Positions 1 to 6,949 of a stretch of DNA of 11,738 bases are shown piece after piece. The DNA is from Porphyromonadaceae bacterium (GTDB taxonomy: Bacteria; Bacteroidota; Bacteroidia; Bacteroidales; Dysgonomonadaceae): the NCBI GenBank assembly GCA_022840285.1, contig JALHIE010000067.1, positions 1 through 11,738 on the forward strand. The letters run 5' to 3'. Both the position numbers and the translations under genes were made by a program. Position 1 is the first letter of the stretch, and every line of letters starts with the position of its first letter. The notes under the pieces are model-generated. The model was not told the DNA's origin. It saw only the letters and a list, made by a program, of their open reading frames with translations, and made no database searches.

Positions 1-12
1 TCAAAGAACTTT

Positions 13-31
13 TCAGGTGAAATTTACCTGA
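13..31. promoter_or_regulatory. Near-perfect palindrome upstream of the sigma factor gene
   Basis: The arms TCAGGT (13-18) and ACCTGA (26-31) are exact reverse complements around GAAATTT. Apart from one extra G, the whole 19 bases form a palindrome. An AT-rich stretch follows. It could be an operator for a dimeric regulator or the weak terminator of an unseen upstream gene. The rest of 1-67 shows no gene and no ATG. It does contain a TTGTACAA palindrome at 45-52. I could not place a convincing promoter. Confidence 0.3.
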
Positions 32-67
32 TTTATAAAATTTATTGTACAAAAAATTTTAAACTAA

Positions 68-622
68 ATTATCACTCCGACTTTTCGGAGCGGACTCAAC
101 GAATATTACGACTGTTTTATTCTTTTTGCATTGGGTTATGTGAAAGAAACGCAGATAGCTGAAGATTTTGTTTCGGAAGCATTCACTGCTTTTTGGGAAA
201 ATCGGGATCAGCTTTTACCAAACACAAACCCACAAGCCTACATCCTAACCATCATTAAAAACAAGTGCCTAAATCATCTTCAACATGTTCAAATCCGCCA
301 ACGGGCAGAGAAAGAATTAAATAAACATGCAGAATGGCTTTTATCCGTGAGCATAAATACGCTGGAAGCGTGCGACCCCGATTTCATTTTTTCTGACGAA
401 ATAAAACAGATAGTAAATTCTGCGCTCGATAAATTGCCCAAAAAGACACGCCAAATATTTATTTTGAACCGTTATCAAGGCTTAACGTATAAGGAGATTG
501 CGGAAAAAATGAACCTCAGCGTTAAAACAATTGAATTTCACATTTCTAAAGCCTTGTGCCGGCTTCGTTTTTCGTTAAAAGACTTCCTGGCCCTATCTCC
601 TTTTTTGCTTTATTTTTTCTAA
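68..622 (+). CDS. ECF-type RNA polymerase sigma factor (sigma-70 family)
   Basis: This is an extracytoplasmic-function sigma factor that would direct RNA polymerase to the promoters of this locus. Region 2 is visible around GYVKETQIAEDFVSEAF and FWENRD. Region 4 is the helix-turn-helix LPKKTRQIFILNRYQGLTYK followed by EIAEKMNLSVKTIEFHISKA. The linker between them is of normal length. The only conventional in-frame start is TTG at 131, giving 163 aa. The upstream codons from 83 read FRSGLNEYYDCFILFALGY, which looks like the missing start of region 2, and the frame stays open back to a TAA at 65-67. I therefore place the coding span from about 68 (184 aa, a usual family length). This would require an ATT or ATC start, or a nearby sequence error. 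The anti-sigma gene follows after 70 bases, the standard sigma/FecR arrangement. The family call is firm; the start is not. Confidence 0.88.
   Translation: MITPTFRSGLNEYYDCFILFALGYVKETQIAEDFVSEAFTAFWENRDQLLPNTNPQAYILTIIKNKCLNHLQHVQIRQRAEKELNKHAEWLLSVSINTLEACDPDFIFSDEIKQIVNSALDKLPKKTRQIFILNRYQGLTYKEIAEKMNLSVKTIEFHISKALCRLRFSLKDFLALSPFLLYFF
75..90 (+). promoter_or_regulatory. Small perfect hairpin at the 5' end of the sigma gene
   Basis: CTCCGA (75-80) and TCGGAG (85-90) are exact reverse complements with a CTTT loop. No T-run follows, so it is unlikely to be a terminator. It lies within the first codons of the extended sigma reading frame and could hinder translation initiation there. It is short enough to be chance. 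Confidence 0.3.
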
Positions 623-692
623 AAAAACACATTTTTTGTTAGGGTTGTTTCCTTTCTAACTGTTATATAAGTAGGATAAAGAAAATAATCGA

Positions 693-1610
693 ATGAATAG
701 GGAACTCTTGTACCGTTTTTTTTCGGGGAATGCTTCTGTCAACGAAGAAAAGCAAATAAAGCAGTGGCTGGATGCATCGGATGCTAGTCACCGTACATTC
801 TTTCAGGAACGAAAAGTATATGATGCGATTTTATTAACCCGGTCTGGTACCTCATTGAAACAAAGAAGTAAGAATACACCTTTGCTATGGAAAATAAGTA
901 CGGCTGCAGCAGTTGCATTATTACTTATTTTTAGCGGGTTGTATATGTTTAGCAGACAAGATTCAAAAGAGCAATACAACACAATATTTGTCCCCCCCGG
1001 TCAGCGCATCAATCTTATTCTTGCCGATCACTCCAATGTATGGCTCAACTCAAATACTGAATTCCGATACCCGAACACATTTTCAAAGAAAAACCGGACG
1101 GTGTACCTGGACGGTGAAGCCTATTTCGATGTAAGCAAAAACGAGAAAAAACCGTTTATCGTGAAAACCGACCAGGGAGACATACAGGTTACCGGAACAT
1201 CATTTAACGTCGAAGCGTACTCCCGGTTTGATTCTTTCGAAACAAGCCTCTTTGAAGGAGGCGTGGAGATCTACAAGAATGAAGTCAAACTCGCTGCATT
1301 GAGACCAAACGAGAAAGCGGTACTGTCCAAGAACAAACTGGTTGTGTCAAACATAGAAGATACCGACGAGTACCTTTGGAGAAACGGCCTGATCGCATTC
1401 AACAACAAGCAGCTGAAAGACATCTTTTTATCTCTCGAAAAATACTTTGATATACATATACAGGTCGATTCGGAAAAATTGCCGATGCATTCGTATACCG
1501 GGAAATTCCGACAATCGGACGGTGTGGATTATGCTTTACGTGTACTGCAGCGAAGTATCCGTTTCGATTATGAAAGAGACGAAGAGACGGGAACAATTTA
1601 TATCAAGTAA
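693..1610 (+). CDS. FecR-family anti-sigma factor (inner-membrane sigma regulator)
   Basis: This 305-aa protein is expected to sit in the inner membrane, hold the adjacent sigma factor on the cytoplasmic side and receive a periplasmic signal from the SusC N-terminal domain. Residues 1-60 are the cytoplasmic anti-sigma part (ELLYRFFSGNASVNEEKQI, then QWLDAS). One transmembrane helix is visible at about 64-87 (WKISTAAAVALLLIFSGLYM). A FecR domain spans about 96-195, with the diagnostic VPPGQRINLILADHSNVWLN, LDGEAYFDV and VTGTSFNVEAY. The C-terminal domain, about 230-305, fits the DUF4974 type common in Bacteroidetes FecR proteins (IAFNNKQLKDIFLSLEKYF). The ATG at 693 gives a complete protein of normal length. 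A weak AGGA lies 16 bases upstream. Its position between sigma and susC matches the known signalling triads. Confidence 0.93.
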   Translation: MNRELLYRFFSGNASVNEEKQIKQWLDASDASHRTFFQERKVYDAILLTRSGTSLKQRSKNTPLLWKISTAAAVALLLIFSGLYMFSRQDSKEQYNTIFVPPGQRINLILADHSNVWLNSNTEFRYPNTFSKKNRTVYLDGEAYFDVSKNEKKPFIVKTDQGDIQVTGTSFNVEAYSRFDSFETSLFEGGVEIYKNEVKLAALRPNEKAVLSKNKLVVSNIEDTDEYLWRNGLIAFNNKQLKDIFLSLEKYFDIHIQVDSEKLPMHSYTGKFRQSDGVDYALRVLQRSIRFDYERDEETGTIYIK

Positions 1611-1764
1611 AACGTACAAAAACAGGTCTGCCTATGAGATGAAACTTTTTACAAAAACACCCAAAACAAAAATCGGCAAGCGCTGCAACGCTCACCGATT
1701 AATACGTTTTCGTCAACACAACCAAGAAAAATTCAATGTATTAACTTAAAACAATTACAAATGT
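1611..1764. other. Intergenic region fecR-susC, no gene seen
   Basis: These 154 bases separate the regulator pair from the transporter. An open frame crossing from inside fecR (1447-1749) is not supported as a gene. The region holds the dyad described separately. TACGTTTT at 1703-1710 resembles the Bacteroides -7 element TAnnTTTG at 7 of 8 positions, but no TTG-type -33 partner sits at the right distance. An ECF-dependent susC promoter should lie here, but its consensus cannot be read from one site. Confidence 0.5.
1671..1700 (+). promoter_or_regulatory. 30-base interrupted dyad (hairpin) upstream of susC
   Basis: The outer arms AATCGG (1671-1676) and CCGATT (1695-1700) pair exactly, as do the inner arms AGCG (1679-1682) and CGCT (1689-1692). 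They are separated by symmetric CA/CA mismatches and close on a six-base CTGCAA loop. Ten of twelve positions are complementary. It lies 60 bases after the fecR stop and 64 before the susC start. A mixed AATACGTTTT follows rather than a clean T-run. It may be a weak terminator or attenuator after fecR, a leader structure in the susC mRNA, or a protein-binding site. Confidence 0.5.
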
Positions 1765-4700
1765 ATGAAGAAAAACAATTCATTGGGTAATCATTTAACC
1801 GAAAAAGTACCCATTAAACATTTTTTATTGATTATGCGAACAACCTTTTTTCTATTGTTTACCTGTGCTTTTTGCTCCATGGCCGAGATGAGTTTCACAC
1901 AAAACGCCAGGGTAACGATCAATAAACGAAATGTAACTCTCAGAGAAGTATTGAACGAAATTGAGAAGCAAACCGATTATCTTTTCATTTACAGCAATGA
2001 GGTAAATACCAATGAGAAAGTATCGGTAAAATCCAGGCAGGAAGCTGTGGCCACTGTGCTGATTAGCTTATTGAAAGGTAAAGACGTGGATTATTCCATG
2101 GAAGGAAACCACATTATCCTTTCAGCGATTGAAAATACAAATGCGCCAGTAGACGAAACGAACACGGCCAATGTACAACAGCAGAAAAAGACAATTACCG
2201 GAACAGTTGTTGATGCAGCAGGTGCGCCTGTTATCGGAGCAAATATTATTGAAGCCGGAACTTCCAACGGAACCGTTACCGACGTGGACGGACGATTTTC
2301 GCTTAGTGTGGATGACAATGCTTCTATTCATATTTCCTACATAGGATATTTGGAACAGGATATCCATACTGAGAGAAAAACCAGCTTTGACATTACACTG
2401 TTGGAAGATACAAAAGCTTTGGATGAACTGGTTGTTATTGGTTATGGGACTGTGAGAAAGAGTGATCTGACTGGAGCTGTCGGATCTGTGGTGGGCAGTG
2501 ATATCGCCAATCGGAAAACGACACAGGTGTCTCAAGCTTTGCAAGGAGCTATGTCGGGCGTTTTAGTGACAAGGAACGAAAATGCACCCGGTTCATCAGC
2601 AACAATCCGGGTGAGGGGGGTAACCACCATAGGCGATTCAAGCCCTCTTATAATTGTCGATGGCATGCAGGTTGACAACATTAACGACATCAACCCAAAC
2701 GACATTGAAGGCATATCCGTCTTGAAAGATGCTGCATCAGCATCTATCTACGGCTCTCAAGCGGCGGCTGGCGTCATCCTCATTACTACTAAACGTGCAC
2801 AGGCCAATAAATTCGGGATAGAGTACAACTATGAATTTGGGATGGAAATCCCTACGGAAGCTCCTGAATTTGTTGACGTGATTCGCTACATGCAGATGAC
2901 CAATGAAACGCGTTGGAACGATGCTGGAAACGGAACTAACGAATATCCGACTTACGCTAAAGACCTTATCGACAACTACTTTCAATTAAACAGCGAAAAT
3001 CCTGACAGATATCCCAATACAGATTGGAACAAATTAATTTTCAAATCGTATGCTCCCCGGCAGAGCCACATACTAAAGATACAAGGAGGTAGTGAACGTG
3101 TGAGAACTTCAGCTACGCTGGCATACGACAATATCGGCGCTATTTACGAAGGAAGAAACTACGAACGGATTACTTCACGAATAAACAACGACTTAAAAAT
3201 CAATGATTTTTTGGCGGCATATCTCGACATCAGTATGAAAAGGACAATAGACGAGAATCCCTATACGACATTGGGAATCATGCGTATTGGACGTTTTTCA
3301 CCGCCGGTTTATGCAGCTACCTGGGCAGATGGCCGTTTTGCAGAGGGAAAAACAGGGGATAACCTTTATGCCCAGATTAAAGACGGAGGATCCCGGAAAG
3401 CATGGAGCAATCAGTTGAATGCAAAGATTGGCATCGATTTTACCCCTTTTGAGGGGTTGAAAATCCAGGCAATTGTGGCACCGGTATTTAACGGAATTAA
3501 GCAAAAGAATTTCAGGAAGACAATCCCCTGGTATTTATCCAATGATCCTACCGTTCTGGGCGGATACATCCAACAGCCCACAACGTTGTGGGAAGAACGA
3601 AACGATAATTACCGCATCACCTCTCAATTACTTGCCCACTTTGACAAAACATTCGACAACCATTCGCTCAACCTGATGGCGGGTTACGAAGATCGGTATG
3701 AGTTTGACGAGAATCTGGGAGCTTCCCGGGATAATTATGAATTGGATACTTATCCCTATTTAAATATTGGACCGCTTGAACAAAGGGATAACAGCGGCTT
3801 GGCTTACGAATATGCAAGACAATCTTTCTTTGGCCGTGTTATGTACGGATACAACAATAAATACCTGTTGCAAGCCAATATCCGATATGACGGATCATCA
3901 AGATTCGCAAAAGATTACCGCTGGGGAGTTTTCCCGTCTGTTTCTGCCGGATGGGTAATTTCTCAGGAAGAATTTATGAAAAATATTCCGACCCTTTCGT
4001 TTCTAAAACTGCGTTTCTCCTACGGAACACTTGGGAATGAGCGTATCGGATACTATCCCTATCAAGCGACCATGTCGTTCGATGATGCCCTGTTTTTCCA
4101 GGGAGGTGATGTTGTATCCCGGCAAGGAGCCGCTCAACCACGTTATGCAATCAGAGATATTTCGTGGGAAACAACCGAAAGCTACAACGTAGGGGTAGAT
4201 GCTTATTTATTGGATAGCAGGTTGCGTTTCTCGGGAGATTATTACAAGAAGAATACAAAAGACATGCTGCTTGCACTTCAGATTCCTACATACATGGGGT
4301 TCGACAATCCGGATCAGAATACAGGAAAAATGCACACAACCGGATACGAAATAAATTTAGGATGGAACGATAAAATTGGAGATTTCGGATACAGCATTGA
4401 TTTTCATATTGATGACTTTAAATCTGTAATGGGTGATTTGGGCGGCACACAATTTTTGGGTGACCAGATCAAAATTGAGGGGAGTGAGTTTAATGAATGG
4501 TACGGATACCGCACCGATGGCCTTTTCCAGACTGCCGAAGACCTGAACGGCGCCGCCTTGATAAGCGTAAGCACGAAACCTGGAGACATCCGGTACAGAG
4601 ACGTAAGTGGTGCAGAAGGTGCACCTGACGGCAGGATCTCGCCTGAGTACGACCGTGTATTGCTGGGCGGATCACTTCCTCGATTTACCTATGGAAGTAA

Positions 4701-5163
4701 TATCCAATTGGATTATAAAGGTTTCGATTTAGGAATAACTTTACAAGGTGTTGGAAAACAGAATGTACGGATTGAAGGTGACTGGGTTGCACCGCTTCTT
4801 CAGAATTGGTTTAATATAACTACTTTACTGGATGGGAACTATTACAGCCGGTACAATACACCTGAACAGAATCTTGCTGCAAAATATCCACGACTGACCT
4901 ATTCTAATCCAGGGAACAATTATACAATGTCTGACTTCTGGATGTTTAACGGACGTTACCTCAGGTTGAAAAACATCAATTTTGGATATACGATTCCAAG
5001 AACATGGATCAACATGGCAAAAATCCAAAACATAAGGATTTATACCAGCATTTCTGATCTGTTCTGCCTGAGCAAATATCCGCAAGGCTACGATCCCGAA
5101 AGCGGAATTAACAATTATCCAATTACTACAACAGTAATTTTTGGTGCAGCAATTAATTTTTAA
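1765..5163 (+). CDS. susC-like: SusC/RagA-like TonB-dependent outer-membrane transporter with STN signalling domain
   Basis: This 1132-aa outer-membrane protein imports oligomers in a TonB-dependent way together with the SusD lipoprotein encoded next. An unusually long n-region precedes a hydrophobic signal segment (about 20-40, ending AFCSMA). An STN (secretin/TonB short N-terminal) domain follows at about 48-120 (VTLREVLNEIEKQTDYLFIY, then the GNHIILS strand). Next is a carboxypeptidase-regulatory-like domain at about 143-212 (ITGTVVDAAGAPVIGANI, GTVTDVDGRFSL, ISYIGY). The plug includes DELVVIGYGTVRKSDLTGAV at about 220-239 and VLKDAASASIYGSQAAAGV at about 319-337. A long beta-barrel ends in the terminal phenylalanine of GAAINF. 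The STN domain is what distinguishes transporters that signal to FecR/sigma pairs from plain SusC proteins, and such a pair is encoded just upstream. The ATG at 1765 gives the signal peptide; an out-of-frame ATG at 1761 opens only a short frame. Confidence 0.95.
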   Translation: MKKNNSLGNHLTEKVPIKHFLLIMRTTFFLLFTCAFCSMAEMSFTQNARVTINKRNVTLREVLNEIEKQTDYLFIYSNEVNTNEKVSVKSRQEAVATVLISLLKGKDVDYSMEGNHIILSAIENTNAPVDETNTANVQQQKKTITGTVVDAAGAPVIGANIIEAGTSNGTVTDVDGRFSLSVDDNASIHISYIGYLEQDIHTERKTSFDITLLEDTKALDELVVIGYGTVRKSDLTGAVGSVVGSDIANRKTTQVSQALQGAMSGVLVTRNENAPGSSATIRVRGVTTIGDSSPLIIVDGMQVDNINDINPNDIEGISVLKDAASASIYGSQAAAGVILITTKRAQANKFGIEYNYEFGMEIPTEAPEFVDVIRYMQMTNETRWNDAGNGTNEYPTYAKDLIDNYFQLNSENPDRYPNTDWNKLIFKSYAPRQSHILKIQGGSERVRTSATLAYDNIGAIYEGRNYERITSRINNDLKINDFLAAYLDISMKRTIDENPYTTLGIMRIGRFSPPVYAATWADGRFAEGKTGDNLYAQIKDGGSRKAWSNQLNAKIGIDFTPFEGLKIQAIVAPVFNGIKQKNFRKTIPWYLSNDPTVLGGYIQQPTTLWEERNDNYRITSQLLAHFDKTFDNHSLNLMAGYEDRYEFDENLGASRDNYELDTYPYLNIGPLEQRDNSGLAYEYARQSFFGRVMYGYNNKYLLQANIRYDGSSRFAKDYRWGVFPSVSAGWVISQEEFMKNIPTLSFLKLRFSYGTLGNERIGYYPYQATMSFDDALFFQGGDVVSRQGAAQPRYAIRDISWETTESYNVGVDAYLLDSRLRFSGDYYKKNTKDMLLALQIPTYMGFDNPDQNTGKMHTTGYEINLGWNDKIGDFGYSIDFHIDDFKSVMGDLGGTQFLGDQIKIEGSEFNEWYGYRTDGLFQTAEDLNGAALISVSTKPGDIRYRDVSGAEGAPDGRISPEYDRVLLGGSLPRFTYGSNIQLDYKGFDLGITLQGVGKQNVRIEGDWVAPLLQNWFNITTLLDGNYYSRYNTPEQNLAAKYPRLTYSNPGNNYTMSDFWMFNGRYLRLKNINFGYTIPRTWINMAKIQNIRIYTSISDLFCLSKYPQGYDPESGINNYPITTTVIFGAAINF

Positions 5164-5181
5164 CGCATAATATTCTCGACG

Positions 5182-6891
5182 ATGAAAAGAATACTATATA
5201 TACTTGGAATATTACTCCTTGTTTCGTGCCACGAAATGGATCTAAATCCACTGGCAGAGGGTTCAACTGAAACATGGTTTTCCAGTGAGACCGAGTTGGT
5301 CATGTCTATCAATGATTTGTACCGAGACCCGTTCTGGCCGTTGACGCATAGGAATGGGGACGGAGGAAATGATGCTTGGACAGACGATTGGATGTATCGT
5401 GAAGCTCTGACACCGATAACTGGTGCAACCATTACCAGTGAATGGAATGTAGCTAACACTGAATACTGGCTGAACTCCTATAAAGCAATCACGCGATGCA
5501 ACACTATCTTGAGTAACTTAAGTCGTTCTGCCGATAAAATTCCGGAGCAGATTCTTACCCGTTACGAGGCGGAAGTACGCTTCGTCAGAGCTTGTCAATA
5601 TGCCAGGTTAATCTTCTATTTTGGAGACGTGGTGTATTATACCGAACCGCTGACCGACATCAACGAAGCTTTCGCTATGGGAAGGACAAGCAAAGCCACC
5701 GTATTACCTGAGGTATACAAAGATTTTGATTTTGCTGCCGAACATCTGCCTGCCACATACAGCAGTTCAGCCCTACAACGCGCCACGAAAGGTGCCGCGT
5801 TAGGGATGAAAGCCCGCACAGCACTATGCGAAGGGGACTATAAGACGGCAATGGAATCTGCCAAAGCCTGTATCGATTTGGATGTCTATAACCTGCATCC
5901 GGATTTTGCTTCGCTTTTCCTCACTTCGACAAAGCAATCGAGTGAATTTATTCTTGCTTTGCCCCGCTCTGTAGAATTTAAATTAACCATAACCATTCAG
6001 GATGCTGTTCCGAGGAACGCTGGTGGATGGGGTGCATGGAGTCCCACATGGGATTTGTTTTCTTCGTTTTTGTGTACGGACGGGTTACCAATTGATGAGT
6101 CTCCGCTATACAATCCGCAGGAACCATTTAAAAACCGCGATCCCCGTTGTACAGAAACCATTCTTGAATTTGGCATTCCACATCTCGGATATACTTACCA
6201 GCCACATCCTGACACGCTGGAAATAATGAATTTTAACACAGGACGTAAGCAGAAAAATAACGATACACGCTCGAATGCACAATTCGCCTCTTTCAATGGA
6301 CTATTGTGGAAAAAAGGTGTGGATATCACCTGGCTCCAGAACGGCTGGCGGGCCGACCCTGCAAAAATTTTGCTCCGGTATGCAGATGTATTGCTCATGT
6401 ATGCAGAAGCAAAAATTGAACAGAACAGCATCGATCAATCCGTACTGGACGCAATCAATAAGGTACGCGCCCGGGCGTATGGTGTTTCATACACGGAGAC
6501 GGGCAAATATCCGGCTGTTACCACAATGGACCAAGCAAAACTAAGCAGCATTATACGCTTTGAACGTCGAATGGAATTTGCGTTTGAAGGAAGACGCTAT
6601 ATGGACATCATTCGTTGGCGTATTGCTGAAAAAGTATTGAATTTACCCAACTACGGGATGTTGGATCCTGCCGAACTACGTACAAAGATTGTGAATAAAG
6701 GTTTGTGGTTCTTCCCCGAGACACCGCCCATTGATGAAGACGGAGCAGCAGATTTTTCAATTATGTATAACAAGGGGTTAATTAAAAAGGTCACTCAACG
6801 CTCGTTTGATAAAAACAGACAGTACCTTTGGCCTATTCCCGCTAAAGATATCCTCATTAACAGTAACCTGGAACAAAATCCAAATTATTAA
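5182..6891 (+). CDS. susD-like: SusD/RagB-like nutrient-binding outer-membrane lipoprotein
   Basis: This 569-aa surface lipoprotein is expected to act as the lid and ligand-binding partner of the SusC barrel. The signal peptide ends in the lipobox LVSC with the acylated Cys at residue 16. The acidic residues right after it (CHEMD) fit a Bacteroidetes surface-export signal. SusD-family signatures are visible: YWLNSYKAITRCNTIL (about 95-110), EVRFVRACQYARLIFYFGDV (131-150), FERRMEFAFEGRRYMDIIRW (about 459-478) and a C-terminus WPIPAKDILINSNLEQNPNY. The length is normal for the family. It starts 18 bases after the susC stop, so the two are surely co-transcribed. The ligand cannot be predicted from sequence. 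A strong hairpin follows its stop codon. Confidence 0.95.
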   Translation: MKRILYILGILLLVSCHEMDLNPLAEGSTETWFSSETELVMSINDLYRDPFWPLTHRNGDGGNDAWTDDWMYREALTPITGATITSEWNVANTEYWLNSYKAITRCNTILSNLSRSADKIPEQILTRYEAEVRFVRACQYARLIFYFGDVVYYTEPLTDINEAFAMGRTSKATVLPEVYKDFDFAAEHLPATYSSSALQRATKGAALGMKARTALCEGDYKTAMESAKACIDLDVYNLHPDFASLFLTSTKQSSEFILALPRSVEFKLTITIQDAVPRNAGGWGAWSPTWDLFSSFLCTDGLPIDESPLYNPQEPFKNRDPRCTETILEFGIPHLGYTYQPHPDTLEIMNFNTGRKQKNNDTRSNAQFASFNGLLWKKGVDITWLQNGWRADPAKILLRYADVLLMYAEAKIEQNSIDQSVLDAINKVRARAYGVSYTETGKYPAVTTMDQAKLSSIIRFERRMEFAFEGRRYMDIIRWRIAEKVLNLPNYGMLDPAELRTKIVNKGLWFFPETPPIDEDGAADFSIMYNKGLIKKVTQRSFDKNRQYLWPIPAKDILINSNLEQNPNY

Positions 6892-6895
6892 ATGA

Positions 6896-6933
6896 ATATA
6901 AACCTTGCTTTTTTACAAAAGCAAGGTTTATAT
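6896..6933 (+). terminator. 17-bp perfect hairpin just after susD (attenuating terminator or 3'-end stabiliser)
   Basis: Positions 6896-6912 (ATATAAACCTTGCTTTT) and 6917-6933 are exact reverse complements around a four-base TTAC loop. The hairpin begins four bases after the susD TAA and ends 16 bases before the next gene's ATG. The 3' arm itself ends GGTTTATAT, a modest U-rich tail, and no clean T-run follows. I infer partial termination or mRNA 3'-end protection, which would make susCD transcripts more abundant than the downstream genes. The downstream genes face the same way, so complete termination is not required. Confidence 0.65.
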
Positions 6934-6949
6934 ACCATTAAAATTAAAA

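Noticed and set aside
617..642. A-run/T-run pair after the sigma factor stop as a terminator
   Set aside because: The possible stem is only A-T pairs around CACA with no GC core, and fecR follows closely in the expected operon.
1703..1710. Bacteroides housekeeping -7 promoter element before susC
   Set aside because: It matches TAnnTTTG at seven of eight positions but has no -33 TTG at the right distance, and an ECF-type promoter is expected here.
1447..1749. 100-codon + strand frame overlapping the end of fecR
   Set aside because: Most of it lies inside the well-supported FecR C-terminal domain in another frame, and the remainder shows no protein-like pattern.
6905..6949. TTG at 6905 as start of paralogue A
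   Set aside because: This codon lies within the hairpin stem, and the 15 extra residues would precede a normal signal peptide that begins at the ATG at 6950.
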